29,368 nucleotides of DNA from Blastocatellia bacterium (GTDB lineage Bacteria; Acidobacteriota; Blastocatellia; UBA7656; JADIYM01), in assembly GCA_016705245.1 (NCBI GenBank), contig JADIYM010000032.1:1-29368 (forward strand), written 5' to 3'. Position numbers and translations under genes: made by a program. The notes below the pieces were generated by a model. That model saw only the letters and a program-made list of their open reading frames with translations, was not told the origin of the DNA and made no database searches. Shown here piece by piece: positions 17,104 to 25,474 of the stretch (within the stretch, counting starts at the first letter, position 1; every line of letters starts with the position of its first letter).

Positions 17104-18518
17104 TCAGTCTTCGACGACCGGCGTGGTGTGCGCCTCGGTTCGAATCGCCCGCAACACGGCGCGCTTCGGGTTGACGACTCCCACCCCTGACGGTCGACGG
17201 GAACGTGCGGCATTCGCGTTGAGGTGCGCACGAGGATGGACTTGATCTGCTGGGGGCGCAGGACGGGATTTGCCTCGATGATCTGGGCGGCGATCGAGGC
17301 GACGATCGGGGACGAGAAACTCGTTCCGTCGACGTGTTTGTAGGATCCCGAAATCACCGCGTGATCGCGTAGCTTGATCTCGACGAGATGGCGGATCAGG
17401 TAGTTGTCGAGGCCGAGAGCGGCGTCGAAGTCTTCGTCAACACCGAAGTGCGCGGCGATGACTTCGCGAAGGGTCGAGTCGGGCGCGGCCGCGAGTGCGG
17501 AGTAGAACGCAGCCTGGTCGGCGGTCGGAGATCCCGGCAGAATCGGCGCCGCGACCCAGATTCCGGGGGCGACGACCTCGGGCTTCTGCAACCCGTCGAC
17601 GGTCGGGCCGTAGCTCGAGTGGTACATGTCGTAATCGGCGAACTCGAGCCGGTTCTTGTCGTCAATGCCGCCGACCGTAAGGACGGACGGTGACGACGCC
17701 GGCGGCAGGACGATGTGATCGTTCGCGTGGCCGGCGTTCCCGACGGCCGCGCAGACCAGGATGCCGTCCCGCGTCGCGCGCTCGACCGCCTGCGATAACG
17801 CGTCGTCGAGGTACGAGGCTTCGTAGTCACCGCCACAGCTGATGTTGATGATCCGGATATTGAACTTTTCGCGGTTTCGGATGACCCAGTCGATCCCGCG
17901 GCGAATGTCGTCGTGCAGGATGCGCCGGGCCTCGCCGACCTTCACGAGAACAAGGTTGGCGTCCGAGGCGATACCGCGGTACAGACCGTTCGAAAGGTGT
18001 CCGTTGCCGCACGCGACTACGGACGTCATCATCCCGTGCCAACTCGACACGGTCGGTTCGAAGAGTGCCGACTCACGAGCCCTCGGGTTCGTGATGTCGA
18101 CGTATTTGAGTATCCGGTTCTTCGGTTCGACGAGATCCGGGTGGCCGTAGAATCCGGAGTCGAGAAACGCGACCGTGACGCCGCGACCCGTGTATTGCGC
18201 GGACGCTCCGAGGCGCATGGCGGTCGGGAGGATCTTGTATTCGCGATGACCGAATCCCGGGTAGGCGCGGCGAAGGCGCTCGTGGGCTTCTCCAAAGCGC
18301 TCGGCGCAGCGGCGGCACATACCCTGTTGAACGCGCCAGGACGGGTTGTTCGCCCCGACGATCGAGATGACCGCCTCGCTCAGCACGTTCGACGAAAGCA
18401 ACTCGATGGGTGAAACACCGCGGCGGCAGATCGGACAAACGAGCCGGCGGGCGTCGTCGCCTGCAGTGTCGATTTCATCGTCGACGAGATCGTCGACGGG
18501 AGAGGTCGGTTGATCCAT
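17104..18518 (-). pseudogene. Zinc-ribbon subtilase (S8 peptidase), frame broken near the C-terminus
   Basis: A subtilisin-like serine peptidase with the full triad: Asp120 (FLDSGF), His161 (SWHGMM) and Ser400 (GTSFSSP), plus the oxyanion Asn261 in GNAG. An unusual N-terminus carries two CxxC pairs, Cys28/31 and Cys68/71, a probable zinc ribbon. There is no signal peptide, so it should be intracellular. An insert of about 75 residues separates the APGIWVAAP and GTS blocks. The frame is normal to residue 446 (DRQGW), then runs into non-family sequence and ends at 16890, overlapping the next gene by 149 nt. Adding one base in the CCC run at 17180-17182 restores WGVVNPKRAVLRAIRTEAH and a stop at 17104, about 470 residues. 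The start is the ATG at 18518; the upstream open frame is translated repeat B2. As in tldD, an indel error is likely, but a real lesion is not excluded. Confidence 0.85.
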
Positions 18519-18581
18519 CAGGGTTCCCGGAACTCGAAGGGGTCGTGAGCTGGCGAATTGTACAACAGCGGGCGCTCGGAG

Positions 18582-18674
18582 CCGTCTCCGCGTCTCCGTG
18601 CCCCCGTGTCTCTGTGTGCGAAGCCTCTGCAGAGCTACGCACACAGAGCCGCTGAGGCACGGAGTCACCGAGGC
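18582..18674. repeat. Repeat B2: long imperfect inverted repeat of the GAGGCACG family
   Basis: The arms CCGTGTCTCTGTGTGCGAAGC and GCTACGCACACAGAGCCGCTG are near reverse complements around a short loop, with outer GTCTCCGTG and GAGGCACGGAGTCAC tails. The right end touches the acetyltransferase stop codon (18674-18676), so on the minus strand this is the 3' end of that gene. It sits between the acetyltransferase and subtilase genes and keeps an open frame fused upstream of the subtilase. Confidence 0.8.
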
Positions 18675-19195
18675 TAGTCGATCGTCTCTATGACCTCGGT
18701 TTCGGTCTTGTACGGCCGGAACCCTCGCGCGATGTAGTTGGGCAGCGCCTGCGGGGCGTCGAGCGTACACGTGTGCAGCCAGACCCTTGATGGCCGCGGC
18801 TCGAGCTCCCACGCCTTCCCGACCGCGAGCGTCAGCAGGTGCTTGCCGAGCTTGCGGCCCGTAAACTCAGGCATCAGACCGAAATACGCAATCTCGACAC
18901 CGCCGTCGCCGTCGCGCAGCAACTCGACGTAGCCTGCAGGGCATCCCTCCACGGCGAGCACCCAGATTCGAACCGTCGGCGATGTGAGAAGCTCGGAGAG
19001 CTGCTCGTCGCTCCAGCGCCGACGCTCGACCCAGTTCCAGTTCTTTCCAACTTCTCCATAGAGGAATCGGTAGTAAGGGACCGTGCAGTGTCGCACTTCC
19101 GTAAAGGTCAGGGTCGCATCTTCGACGGTCCCGCCGTTCAGGTCGGCCGGGTCGGACATCTCGAGGTACGTGACAGTAGTCGTAAGCGTGGCCAT
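18674..19195 (-). CDS. GNAT family N-acetyltransferase
   Basis: A 173-residue acyl-CoA-dependent acetyltransferase. The acetyl-CoA motif A lies in VEIAYFGLMPEFTGRKLGKH (RxxGxxL-like GRKLGKHLL), followed by the helix LTLAVGKAWE and the terminal LPNYIARGFRPYKTE, typical of small GNATs whose last strand ends with the YxxxGF pattern. The N-terminal beta strand holds MATLTTTVTYLEM. The acceptor (amino acid, small amine or protein) is not predictable. I take the ATG at 19195, which has GAGGATT upstream; an open frame continues to 19348 but without family sequence. It diverges from the radical SAM gene with a 229-nt gap that must hold both promoters. Confidence 0.87.
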   Translation of the reverse strand: MATLTTTVTYLEMSDPADLNGGTVEDATLTFTEVRHCTVPYYRFLYGEVGKNWNWVERRRWSDEQLSELLTSPTVRIWVLAVEGCPAGYVELLRDGDGGVEIAYFGLMPEFTGRKLGKHLLTLAVGKAWELEPRPSRVWLHTCTLDAPQALPNYIARGFRPYKTETEVIETID

Positions 19196-19424
19196 GGGGG
19201 CGAATCCTCGTACACGTCGCTCGACGATCGCAAGCGGACAGTGCACTTTGTAACGGTTTCTGTATTCAAAACCTCTTTGGTTCGTCGATTGGGGGTGGTG
19301 TACTCTAAGTCGCTTGAACGCCGCGCCTCGGAATGGGCGTGGCGGCATCGTGACAAGGGTTCGACGGCAGGCGGTGGAGGCTGACCGGCTCGAGCGACAG
19401 GATCAGCGGACGGAGGAGTCACTT
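19196..19424. promoter_or_regulatory. Divergent intergenic region between the GNAT and radical SAM genes
   Basis: This 229-nt region separates two divergent genes, so each must have its start signals here. The stretch 19250-19310 is richer in A/T than its surroundings (GTAACGGTTTCTGTATTC and nearby), as expected for a promoter. No pair of -35 and -10 boxes is convincing. At its end GGAGGAG (19412-19418) is a strong ribosome site 6 nt before the GTG of the radical SAM gene. Confidence 0.4.
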
Positions 19425-21149
19425 GTGGGTTCACCCAAGATCGTTCTGACGGCATCCTCGACGGAAGCAAGCGAATTCAAGCACAGCGTCTGGCAGCAGA
19501 TGCTCTCGGCGACCATTCCGTTCAAGTACAGCAAGACGTTCATCGACCCGGCGTCGATGGTGAACGACTCGTGGCCGGACGGGCGGGCCAAGTACGTGCC
19601 TAACGGCCTGCGAATGGTGGAAACGCTGCTGCTGCGCGACTACGACGAAGAGGACGTGGTTGTCTGCTACTACGAGAACCTCGACAAGTTCGTCGGTCCC
19701 GAGACGAAGGTCGTCGCGATACACGCCCACAATCCACTCGGGATCTCGTACGCCACCGACGTCTACTCGAAGCTGGGCGGCGAGAACCTCATGCCGCTCA
19801 ATGCGGCTGAATTCCTCAAGATCGTGCGGCATCCGGTTCTCGCCAGACATCGGCCGAAAATCGTCGTCGGAGGCCCCGGCGGCTGGCAGCTCGAAAAGGC
19901 GGAGCGCCTCGACGAGTTCAAGATCGACTACCTGATTGACGGCGAGATCGAGCGCGTCTTCAGCGATCTCTTCCGCCGCATCATCAACGGCGATCCGTCG
20001 CTCGAGCGAATCATCAAGATTCCAAAGGCGATGCAGCCGACAATTGAAGAGATCCCCGTCGTCCGGCATCGGTCGACGTTCGGCGTTGTCGAGATTACGC
20101 GAGGCTGCGGACGCGGTTGCCAGTTCTGTTCGCCAGCGACGAAGGTCGGAAGGTCGTTCCCACTCGAGCACATCGTCGAGAGCACGCGGGTGAACGTCAG
20201 CGAAGGCGCCACGGAAGTGATGCTCACGTCCGAAGACGTGTTCCTCTACGAGCAGCTTCCGAACTTCGTAACGAACGTGGAAGCGCTGGAGCGGATGCTC
20301 AAGGCCGTCACGGCCGTCGAAGGCCTCGAGACGATGCAGCTGACCCACATTACAATGGCCCCGGTCGTGAAGGAACCGTCGCTCATCGAACGGCTCACGC
20401 CCTTGACGTTGCCGTATTCGCATCTGACCCACGCTGAGTCGACGCATCCGAACAAGCTCGTATGCGATCCGATCATCGGTCTCGAGACGGGATCGCCGCG
20501 GCTCTTCGAGCAGTTCATGAAGGGCAAGGCCTATCCGTACAAGGCTTATCAGTGGCGCGACGTCGTGCTCAAGGGCATGGAAATTCTCAACCGCCACAAC
20601 TGGTACCCCTTCAACACCTTCATCATCGGACTTCCGGGAGAGACGGACGAGGACATGAAGATGTCGCTCGACATGCTGTTCGACCTCCGGGATTCGAAGG
20701 GCATGTACGTTCCGACGTGGTTCGTGCCTCTCGAGAACACGCGGATGCAGAAGAAGGACAGCGTGAAGCTCATTGAGATGAGCGACCTGCAGTGGGAGTT
20801 CTTTTTCACGTGCTGGAAGTACAACCTCGAGTTCTACCGGGGCGGGACGATGGACCGGTACAAGTATTCGATGGCGATACCGCTGTACTACCGGATGCTC
20901 GGGCGGAGACTGTTCGGCGAGGGGATCAAGTACCCGCTCTACCGGCTCGCTGGCTTCCCTGAGCGACTGACGCGCAAGCACCTGCATCTGGACTATTCGG
21001 GGATCAAGCGGGACAAGGCCGGAATGAAGCCGTTCGAGAAAGAGATCGTTCCCGGCTTCGAGACCGTCAAGGGACTCAACATGGTCGACGCGAGCACCCT
21101 TCGCAAACCAGTCGACCTGCCCGAACCCGCCGTCGTCGGGGGAGATTAG
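19425..21149 (+). CDS. Radical SAM protein with B12-binding-like N-terminal domain
   Basis: A 574-residue radical SAM enzyme. The cluster motif is CGRGCQFC, Cys228, Cys232 and Cys235 (CxxxCxxC). The 220 residues before it contain a Rossmann-like region (VVAIHAHNPLGIS, KIVVGGPGGWQL, DYLIDGEIE) as in B12-binding radical SAM proteins, though a clear DxHxxG cobalamin motif is not seen. The barrel includes the GIGLETGS-equivalent IIGLETGSPRLFEQFMKGK and FIIGLPGETDEDMKMS. The last 140 residues, rich in aromatic residues (FFFTCWKYNLEFYRGG), are specific to this group. The reaction is unknown; relatives act on lipids, hopanoids, tRNA or secondary metabolites. The GTG at 19425 is chosen because GGAGGAG lies 6 nt upstream; the open frame from 19314 adds non-conserved residues. 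Confidence 0.87.
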   Translation: MGSPKIVLTASSTEASEFKHSVWQQMLSATIPFKYSKTFIDPASMVNDSWPDGRAKYVPNGLRMVETLLLRDYDEEDVVVCYYENLDKFVGPETKVVAIHAHNPLGISYATDVYSKLGGENLMPLNAAEFLKIVRHPVLARHRPKIVVGGPGGWQLEKAERLDEFKIDYLIDGEIERVFSDLFRRIINGDPSLERIIKIPKAMQPTIEEIPVVRHRSTFGVVEITRGCGRGCQFCSPATKVGRSFPLEHIVESTRVNVSEGATEVMLTSEDVFLYEQLPNFVTNVEALERMLKAVTAVEGLETMQLTHITMAPVVKEPSLIERLTPLTLPYSHLTHAESTHPNKLVCDPIIGLETGSPRLFEQFMKGKAYPYKAYQWRDVVLKGMEILNRHNWYPFNTFIIGLPGETDEDMKMSLDMLFDLRDSKGMYVPTWFVPLENTRMQKKDSVKLIEMSDLQWEFFFTCWKYNLEFYRGGTMDRYKYSMAIPLYYRMLGRRLFGEGIKYPLYRLAGFPERLTRKHLHLDYSGIKRDKAGMKPFEKEIVPGFETVKGLNMVDASTLRKPVDLPEPAVVGGD

Positions 21150-21155
21150 AGAGAG

Positions 21156-21246
21156 ACAGGATTACAGGATTTTCAGGATTCACAGGATCGACGATGGATA
21201 GAAGAAATAACAGTTCCTGTTAATCCTGAAAATCCTGTAATCCTGT
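21156..21246. repeat. Repeat A2: 32-nt-arm inverted repeat of the ACAGGATT family
   Basis: The left arm (21156-21187) and right arm (21215-21246) are reverse complements with one mismatch, and share 25 consecutive positions with A1. It fills the 96-nt gap between the convergent radical SAM and TPR genes. The left arm begins 7 nt past one stop, and the right arm ends on the first base of the other stop codon. This placement suggests a bidirectional terminator-like or mRNA 3'-end structure. Confidence 0.9.
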
Positions 21247-21950
21247 TAACTCTTCCTGATGAGGGACATGAACTCGGGCGATGCGCGGATGGGATCGAGC
21301 TCCGGGTCGTGCTCGATCGAGGGACGGAAGCGGGAGGCATTGAGCTCGACGGCGAGTCGGAGCCACCGGACGGCATCCGCAGAACGGTTGCAGTAAACGT
21401 AGACGAGGCCGAGGTTGTACGCCGTCAGACCTTCATTCGATGCACTGTCGCCCTTTACCACGGCGTCGCGCGTCATTCCGGCGACTAAAGCGATCGCGCC
21501 TTCAGTCATGCCGCGCTTCGCCCGGCACTGCGCGACGAACACGGTGTAGATGGCGCGATCCGAGACCTTCCGGCACTCCTCGTACACGGTCTCGGCTGCG
21601 GCGTAATCTCCGAGCTCGACGTGTGTGGACCCGATGTTGCCGAGCGTGATGACCTTGTTGCGACCTCCCGCATCGAGGGCGAGCGCCTGCTCGAATGCCG
21701 CGATGGCGTCGAGGTAGAGCTGGCGGCTCTTCTGCTTACGCGCGAGAGCGCGCGTAAAGATGCCCTTGTATTGGTGCGCGAGGTAGTCCCTCGGCTGCGC
21801 CGCGATGACCGCGTCGATGGTCTTGATCGCGCCTTCGACGTCGCCCGCCTCGTATGTCTGGCGCGCCGCGGCAATCGACGGCGCCTGTGCGAAGACCAGC
21901 GCCGGCAGGACGACGGTGAGGAGTGCGATGATGACCAGTCGAGCCTTCAC
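21246..21950 (-). CDS. Exported TPR-repeat protein
   Basis: A 234-residue protein with a Sec signal peptide (VKARLVIIALLTVVLPALVFA) and then TPR-like helical pairs: AAARQTYEAGDVEGAIKTID, the block YLDAIAAFEQALALDAGGR, GNIGSTHVELGDYAAAETVY and the last unit AYNLGLVYVYCNRSADAVRW. TPRs act as protein-binding scaffolds, here most likely in the periplasm. The C-terminal PSIEHDPELDPIRASPEFMSLI is a common ending for such proteins in this type of organism. I choose the GTG at 21950; the open frame to 22040 is translated repeat B3 and lacks protein-like features. It is divergent from the aspartic protease gene. Confidence 0.8.
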   Translation of the reverse strand: MKARLVIIALLTVVLPALVFAQAPSIAAARQTYEAGDVEGAIKTIDAVIAAQPRDYLAHQYKGIFTRALARKQKSRQLYLDAIAAFEQALALDAGGRNKVITLGNIGSTHVELGDYAAAETVYEECRKVSDRAIYTVFVAQCRAKRGMTEGAIALVAGMTRDAVVKGDSASNEGLTAYNLGLVYVYCNRSADAVRWLRLAVELNASRFRPSIEHDPELDPIRASPEFMSLIRKS

Positions 21951-21979
21951 GATAACTGAGTTATAGAACTGAAGTTCTT

Positions 21980-22066
21980 TCTCCGTGACTCGGTGCCTCC
22001 GTGTCTCTGCGTGCGAAGCATCTTCCAGCTTCGCACACAAGAGTCATAGAGTCACGGAGGCACGAA
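21980..22066. repeat. Repeat B3: inverted repeat of the GAGGCACG family
   Basis: The left arm (about 21980-22019, with GCCTCCGTGTCTCTGCGTGC) and right arm (about 22028-22066, with GTCACGGAGGCACG) flank a perfect GCGAAGC/GCTTCGC core. Unlike the other eight copies, it lies between two gene starts (the divergent TPR and aspartic protease genes), 29 nt from one and 57 nt from the other. It is the exception to the rule that these elements follow stop codons. Confidence 0.8.
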
Positions 22067-22123
22067 GTTGAACATCCAGAGCCTCACGGTCGTTCTGCCA
22101 CACCGAAAGTCCGGGAGAACATC

Positions 22124-23509
22124 GTGCGTCAAATCCATTCATTCCTCCTCGCCTCGTTGATGGTCGTATCTGCCACCGTTGCTCGTGCCCAACCAGTCCA
22201 CGACGCGATCGACGTCCCGTTCGATCTCAACGCCAACCACATCTACCTGCGTGCGACCGTCAACGGCTCCAGGCCGCTGTGGTTCCTGCTCGACACCGGC
22301 GCCGAGATGAGCGTCGTCGACTCGACCGTCGCGGCGTCGGTCGGCCTGACGTCGGTCGGCAGCGCGACGGCTCGAGGCTCGGGCGAAGGCACGATGAAGG
22401 CCGGATTCGCACAGGGCGTGACGCTCGCCGTCGGGCGTGCGGTGGCGAAGGGACAGACCGTCGTTACCTTGCCGCTCGACGCGCTCGAGCCCATCGATGG
22501 CCGGTCGATCGACGGCATTCTCGGTCACGACTTCATTGCCTCGTTCGTCGTCACGATCGACTACTCGCAGCGGCGCGTGAGTTTCCGTGACCCTGCCCGG
22601 TTCGATTCCGCGACGATCCCTGCCGGCGAGCGGGTTCCGATCGAAATCGTGGGCGGAATCCCGAGGATTCACGGGACAGTCGTGTTGCCGGGCGCCGAGA
22701 CCATCGACGGCGTCTTCACGGTCGATACCGGTTCGCGAACCGCTCTCTCTCTCAACACGCCGTTTGTGCGCGAGAACGCGCTGGTCAACCGGATTGCGGA
22801 ATCGTCTCTCGATGCGCCGTACGGATTCGGCATCGGCGGCGCGACGAAGACCCGCGTCGGACGGATCGATGCCTTCCGGATCGGTGTCGTCAAGTTCGAG
22901 AAGCCGGTCATCGGATTCAGCTTTGGCGAGAAAGGCGTCGATGCCTCGAGCTCGATCGCCGGCAACATCGGCGGCGAGCTCATGCGACGTTTTCGGGTGA
23001 CGTTCGACTACGGGCGCAAGGTGATGGTTCTCGAGCCGAACGTCTCCGTGTCTCTGTGTGCGAAGCGTCTCGAAAGAGCTTCGCACACAGAGACTCAGAG
23101 GCACGGAGTCTCAGGGTGCGACGAACCGAGGCCTCACTTACCCGCCGGCTTTTGCCGTCGAACCGAAGCTCCGCTGCATCATTTCTCCGGCCCGCGAGTT
23201 CGGCAGCGATGCGCTCACCGTCAACCGGTTCCCCGACTGCGAGATCTGCACGCTCTCGAGCAGGAATCGCTGGTCGTCATTCTCCATCTTCACTCGAGCC
23301 AGGAACTTCGCGAGTCCCAACTCTCTCGCCATGACCGCACTCGCGTCCGGGTCGTCGCTGAAGCCAACAGCGGCCAGCGTGCACAGCGATTCGGACTTGT
23401 CCAGCGTCAAGGAGAGCGAGCTCAAGGTCGACAACGGAGCGAGTGCCTTCTGGTTGCTGATCTCCTTCACGAGGTTGACGGCCGTCTCGTCGATCAGTCG
23501 ATCTCCTGA
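22124..23509 (+). CDS. Secreted retropepsin-like aspartic protease; 3' end runs into a repeat
   Basis: The recognisable part is about 305 residues. A Sec signal peptide (VRQIHSFLLASLMVVSATVARA) is followed by two aspartic lobes with LLDTGAEMS and VDTGSRT, and by ILGHDFI and the terminal RRFRVTFDYGRKVMVLEPN. This is the gram-negative periplasmic aspartyl protease type. GTG 22124 has GGGAG 6 nt upstream. After LEPN, at about 23040, the frame enters repeat B4 and then 372 nt antisense to the TonB-like gene before a stop at 23509; that tail is arginine- and histidine-rich and not protein-like. Many relatives continue into a PDZ domain, which is missing here. The gene may have been cut by repeat insertion or have lost its stop by an indel. 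Confidence 0.72.
   Translation: MRQIHSFLLASLMVVSATVARAQPVHDAIDVPFDLNANHIYLRATVNGSRPLWFLLDTGAEMSVVDSTVAASVGLTSVGSATARGSGEGTMKAGFAQGVTLAVGRAVAKGQTVVTLPLDALEPIDGRSIDGILGHDFIASFVVTIDYSQRRVSFRDPARFDSATIPAGERVPIEIVGGIPRIHGTVVLPGAETIDGVFTVDTGSRTALSLNTPFVRENALVNRIAESSLDAPYGFGIGGATKTRVGRIDAFRIGVVKFEKPVIGFSFGEKGVDASSSIAGNIGGELMRRFRVTFDYGRKVMVLEPNVSVSLCAKRLERASHTETQRHGVSGCDEPRPHLPAGFCRRTEAPLHHFSGPRVRQRCAHRQPVPRLRDLHALEQESLVVILHLHSSQELRESQLSRHDRTRVRVVAEANSGQRAQRFGLVQRQGERAQGRQRSECLLVADLLHEVDGRLVDQSIS
23041..23114. repeat. Repeat B4: inverted repeat of the GAGGCACG family at the end of the aspartic protease homology
   Basis: The left arm CTCTGTGTGCGAAGC and right arm GCTTCGCACACAGAG are perfect complements, with outer CGTCTCCGTGT and GGCACGGAGTCTC tails. 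All three forward frames stay open through the element. Its left boundary coincides with the end of recognisable protease sequence, and its right end lies about 24 nt past the stop of the convergent TonB-like gene. Confidence 0.85.
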
Positions 23510-24055
23510 AGGCTTCGTGATCCGGATATCCGCCAGCGAGCCATCCGAAAGCGCTCGACAGGAAACCGTCACCGAGAAGTTCTTGACCGAAATGAGCCCG
23601 CGCTCGTATGCGCTATAGATCTGCGTGAGGTGCGGCTTGAGCGCTCTGCCTCCCAGCGTGCCGAACTTGACGGGGCCTGTCGGCTTCGGAGCATCCGCGT
23701 CCTTGGCACCGTCTTCCGCGCCGTCCTTCTTGCCGTCCTCGTCCGACTTCTGCTGGTCGTCGTCCGCTACGTCCTTCTTCTCTTCCGTTTCCCGGTCGAT
23801 CGGCTTGACGATCTCCTCGGGCGGCATCGTCATCGCGTAGAAGCCGGGCGGCATGTACAGCGGTTTCGAGCGATCGAGCATGGCGACTTTTACGGTCGAC
23901 TCACCGCCGTCCTCGAACCGAATCTCTCCGAACTTCAGGGCGATGCCCCACACCCAGCTCACGAACAGCATGCCCACGAGGGCACCGTGCAGCGTGATGG
24001 AGCCCGCCAGGATCAGCGGGAACTTCGATTTCGGCTTGCTCAGTTGATCGAACAT
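23138..24055 (-). CDS. TonB-like energy transducer
   Basis: A 305-residue inner-membrane protein. A short cytoplasmic tail precedes one membrane helix (about 12-36, FPLILAGSITLHGALVGMLF). A periplasmic spacer follows, with SKPLYMPPGFYAM, then a strongly charged Lys/Asp/Glu linker (about 88-125, EEKKDVADDDQQ). The region 150-215 (VTVSCRALSDGSLADIRITK, then SGDRLIDETAVNLVKE) matches the TonB C-terminal pattern, in which an SSG-LDE-like block is typical. A further 90 residues without a known motif follow. TonB proteins couple the ExbB/ExbD proton motor to outer-membrane receptors; no exbB or exbD is in this window, so a TonB-like scaffold for other use cannot be excluded. The ATG at 24055 has GAGAG upstream. 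Confidence 0.78.
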   Translation of the reverse strand: MFDQLSKPKSKFPLILAGSITLHGALVGMLFVSWVWGIALKFGEIRFEDGGESTVKVAMLDRSKPLYMPPGFYAMTMPPEEIVKPIDRETEEKKDVADDDQQKSDEDGKKDGAEDGAKDADAPKPTGPVKFGTLGGRALKPHLTQIYSAYERGLISVKNFSVTVSCRALSDGSLADIRITKPSGDRLIDETAVNLVKEISNQKALAPLSTLSSLSLTLDKSESLCTLAAVGFSDDPDASAVMARELGLAKFLARVKMENDDQRFLLESVQISQSGNRLTVSASLPNSRAGEMMQRSFGSTAKAGG

Positions 24056-24214
24056 ATCGCTCTCGAACGTCGCGCGTCGCCTACGCGTTCCATCCGTCCT
24101 TGAACCAGCCTGTCAGACGCGCGCCTTCAGGGAATGCGTTGCTTGGTCCGGTCGAAGTCTACGTCCCGGTCGTGCAGCTTTGCGAGCCAATTCCACCGTG
24201 GCAGAATCCGCGGC

Positions 24215-25330
24215 GTGCCTGCCGAACACGTCCACGCTGATGACGCGAGTCCACTGGACGTACTTGTCCGGCTCGACGCCCTGACCGCACGCTGGGGCTT
24301 CGACCCGTATCCGGGACTCGCCAACGGCCACCTGCAGACGATCGCGGGAGCCCTTTGGCGACGTACGTTTCCGGCCGTCCCGGGCGAGCGTGAATCCCGG
24401 TACCTCGACATGAAGGACGGCACACGAGTCCTGCTTCGCTTCGACTGGCAGGCCGACCGGGCTTCGCGCCCGACTGCGCTGCTCGTCCACGGACTCGAGG
24501 GAAGCGACGCATCGCGTTACATGCTCGGGACCGCCGACAAACTCGTCGCCGCGGGCTGGAATGCCGTGCGGATGAACATCCGGAACTGCGGCGACACCGA
24601 GCATCTGTCGCCGACGCTCTACCACTCGGGAATGACGGGCGACCTCGCGGAGGTGCTCTCGAACCTCGTGGAGGTCGAGAGTCTCGACGCCGTGGCGATC
24701 GTCGGATTCTCGCTCGGTGGCAACGTGACACTGAAAATGACCGGCGAGCTCGGGTCCCGGGCACCGGCCCAGCTACTCGGAGTGGCCACGGTGTCGCCGG
24801 CCATAGACTTGTCCGCGGCGGCCGCGCGGCTCGAGTCTCGCGAGAACTGGCTGTATACGCGCCGGTTCGTCCGGAGCCTCAGGCGACGGATGCTCAAGAA
24901 AGACGAGCACTTTCCGGGTCAGTTCGACGTCTCGAAACTGCGCGGCATGCGGACAGTGCGTGAGTACGACGACCGGTACATCGCTCCGCTCTATGGGTTC
25001 CGCGATGCGGAGGACTACTACGAACAGGCGAGTTGCCGGCACGTCCTGTCCTCGATTGCTGTTCCTGCTCTGCTGCTGCACGCGACGGACGATCCGTTCA
25101 TCCCGCTTACCGGCCGGGTCCGGAAAGCGGCCTCGGAGAACCCGCTTCTTCGAATCGTCGAGACACCCCACGGGGGCCATGTCGGATGGGTGGCTGCCGA
25201 TCGCGGTCGAGATTCTGTTGCCGAAGACCGTCATTGGGTCGAGAATCGGGTCGTTGACTTCCTGCATCTGCTCGCCGAAGCGCGCTGTCAGAATCCGACC
25301 GCAAATCCGACCGCTGCCCTCATCCCGTAG
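24215..25330 (+). CDS. YheT-family alpha/beta hydrolase
   Basis: A 371-residue esterase-like alpha/beta hydrolase. The family opening FDPYPGLANGHLQTI is followed by the oxyanion region LLVHGLEGSD. The nucleophile elbow is GFSLGGN, the acid is in HATDDPFIP, and the catalytic His is in HGGHVGWV. E. coli YheT and eukaryotic ABHD1/3 belong here; ABHD3 acts on phospholipids, but the bacterial substrate is not settled. No signal peptide is seen. The start is uncertain: an ATG at 24134 would add 27 serine- and arginine-rich residues that look non-coding, so I prefer the GTG at 24215, although neither has a clear ribosome site. It diverges from the TonB-like gene. Confidence 0.87.
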   Translation: MPAEHVHADDASPLDVLVRLDALTARWGFDPYPGLANGHLQTIAGALWRRTFPAVPGERESRYLDMKDGTRVLLRFDWQADRASRPTALLVHGLEGSDASRYMLGTADKLVAAGWNAVRMNIRNCGDTEHLSPTLYHSGMTGDLAEVLSNLVEVESLDAVAIVGFSLGGNVTLKMTGELGSRAPAQLLGVATVSPAIDLSAAAARLESRENWLYTRRFVRSLRRRMLKKDEHFPGQFDVSKLRGMRTVREYDDRYIAPLYGFRDAEDYYEQASCRHVLSSIAVPALLLHATDDPFIPLTGRVRKAASENPLLRIVETPHGGHVGWVAADRGRDSVAEDRHWVENRVVDFLHLLAEARCQNPTANPTAALIP

Positions 25331-25474
25331 ACGCGGCTGAGCACAGCAATGAACGCCACGAATGCCGGATTGGTATCGGCTCCTGACCTTTGGCCGGGCA
25401 GTTACTTAAACTCGCGACGCTGGCGTGCTGCGTCGATCGGAAAAACAACGGAAGAACATCCTCTGGAGGAACCG

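Noticed and set aside
17137..17146. GGTTCGAATC, resembling a tRNA T-arm
   Set aside because: No acceptor or anticodon stem can be formed around it, and it lies in the subtilase coding sequence.
19431..20987. 518-codon - strand open frame opposite the radical SAM gene
   Set aside because: The + strand has the CxxxCxxC motif and a strong ribosome site; the reverse frame has no recognisable domain.
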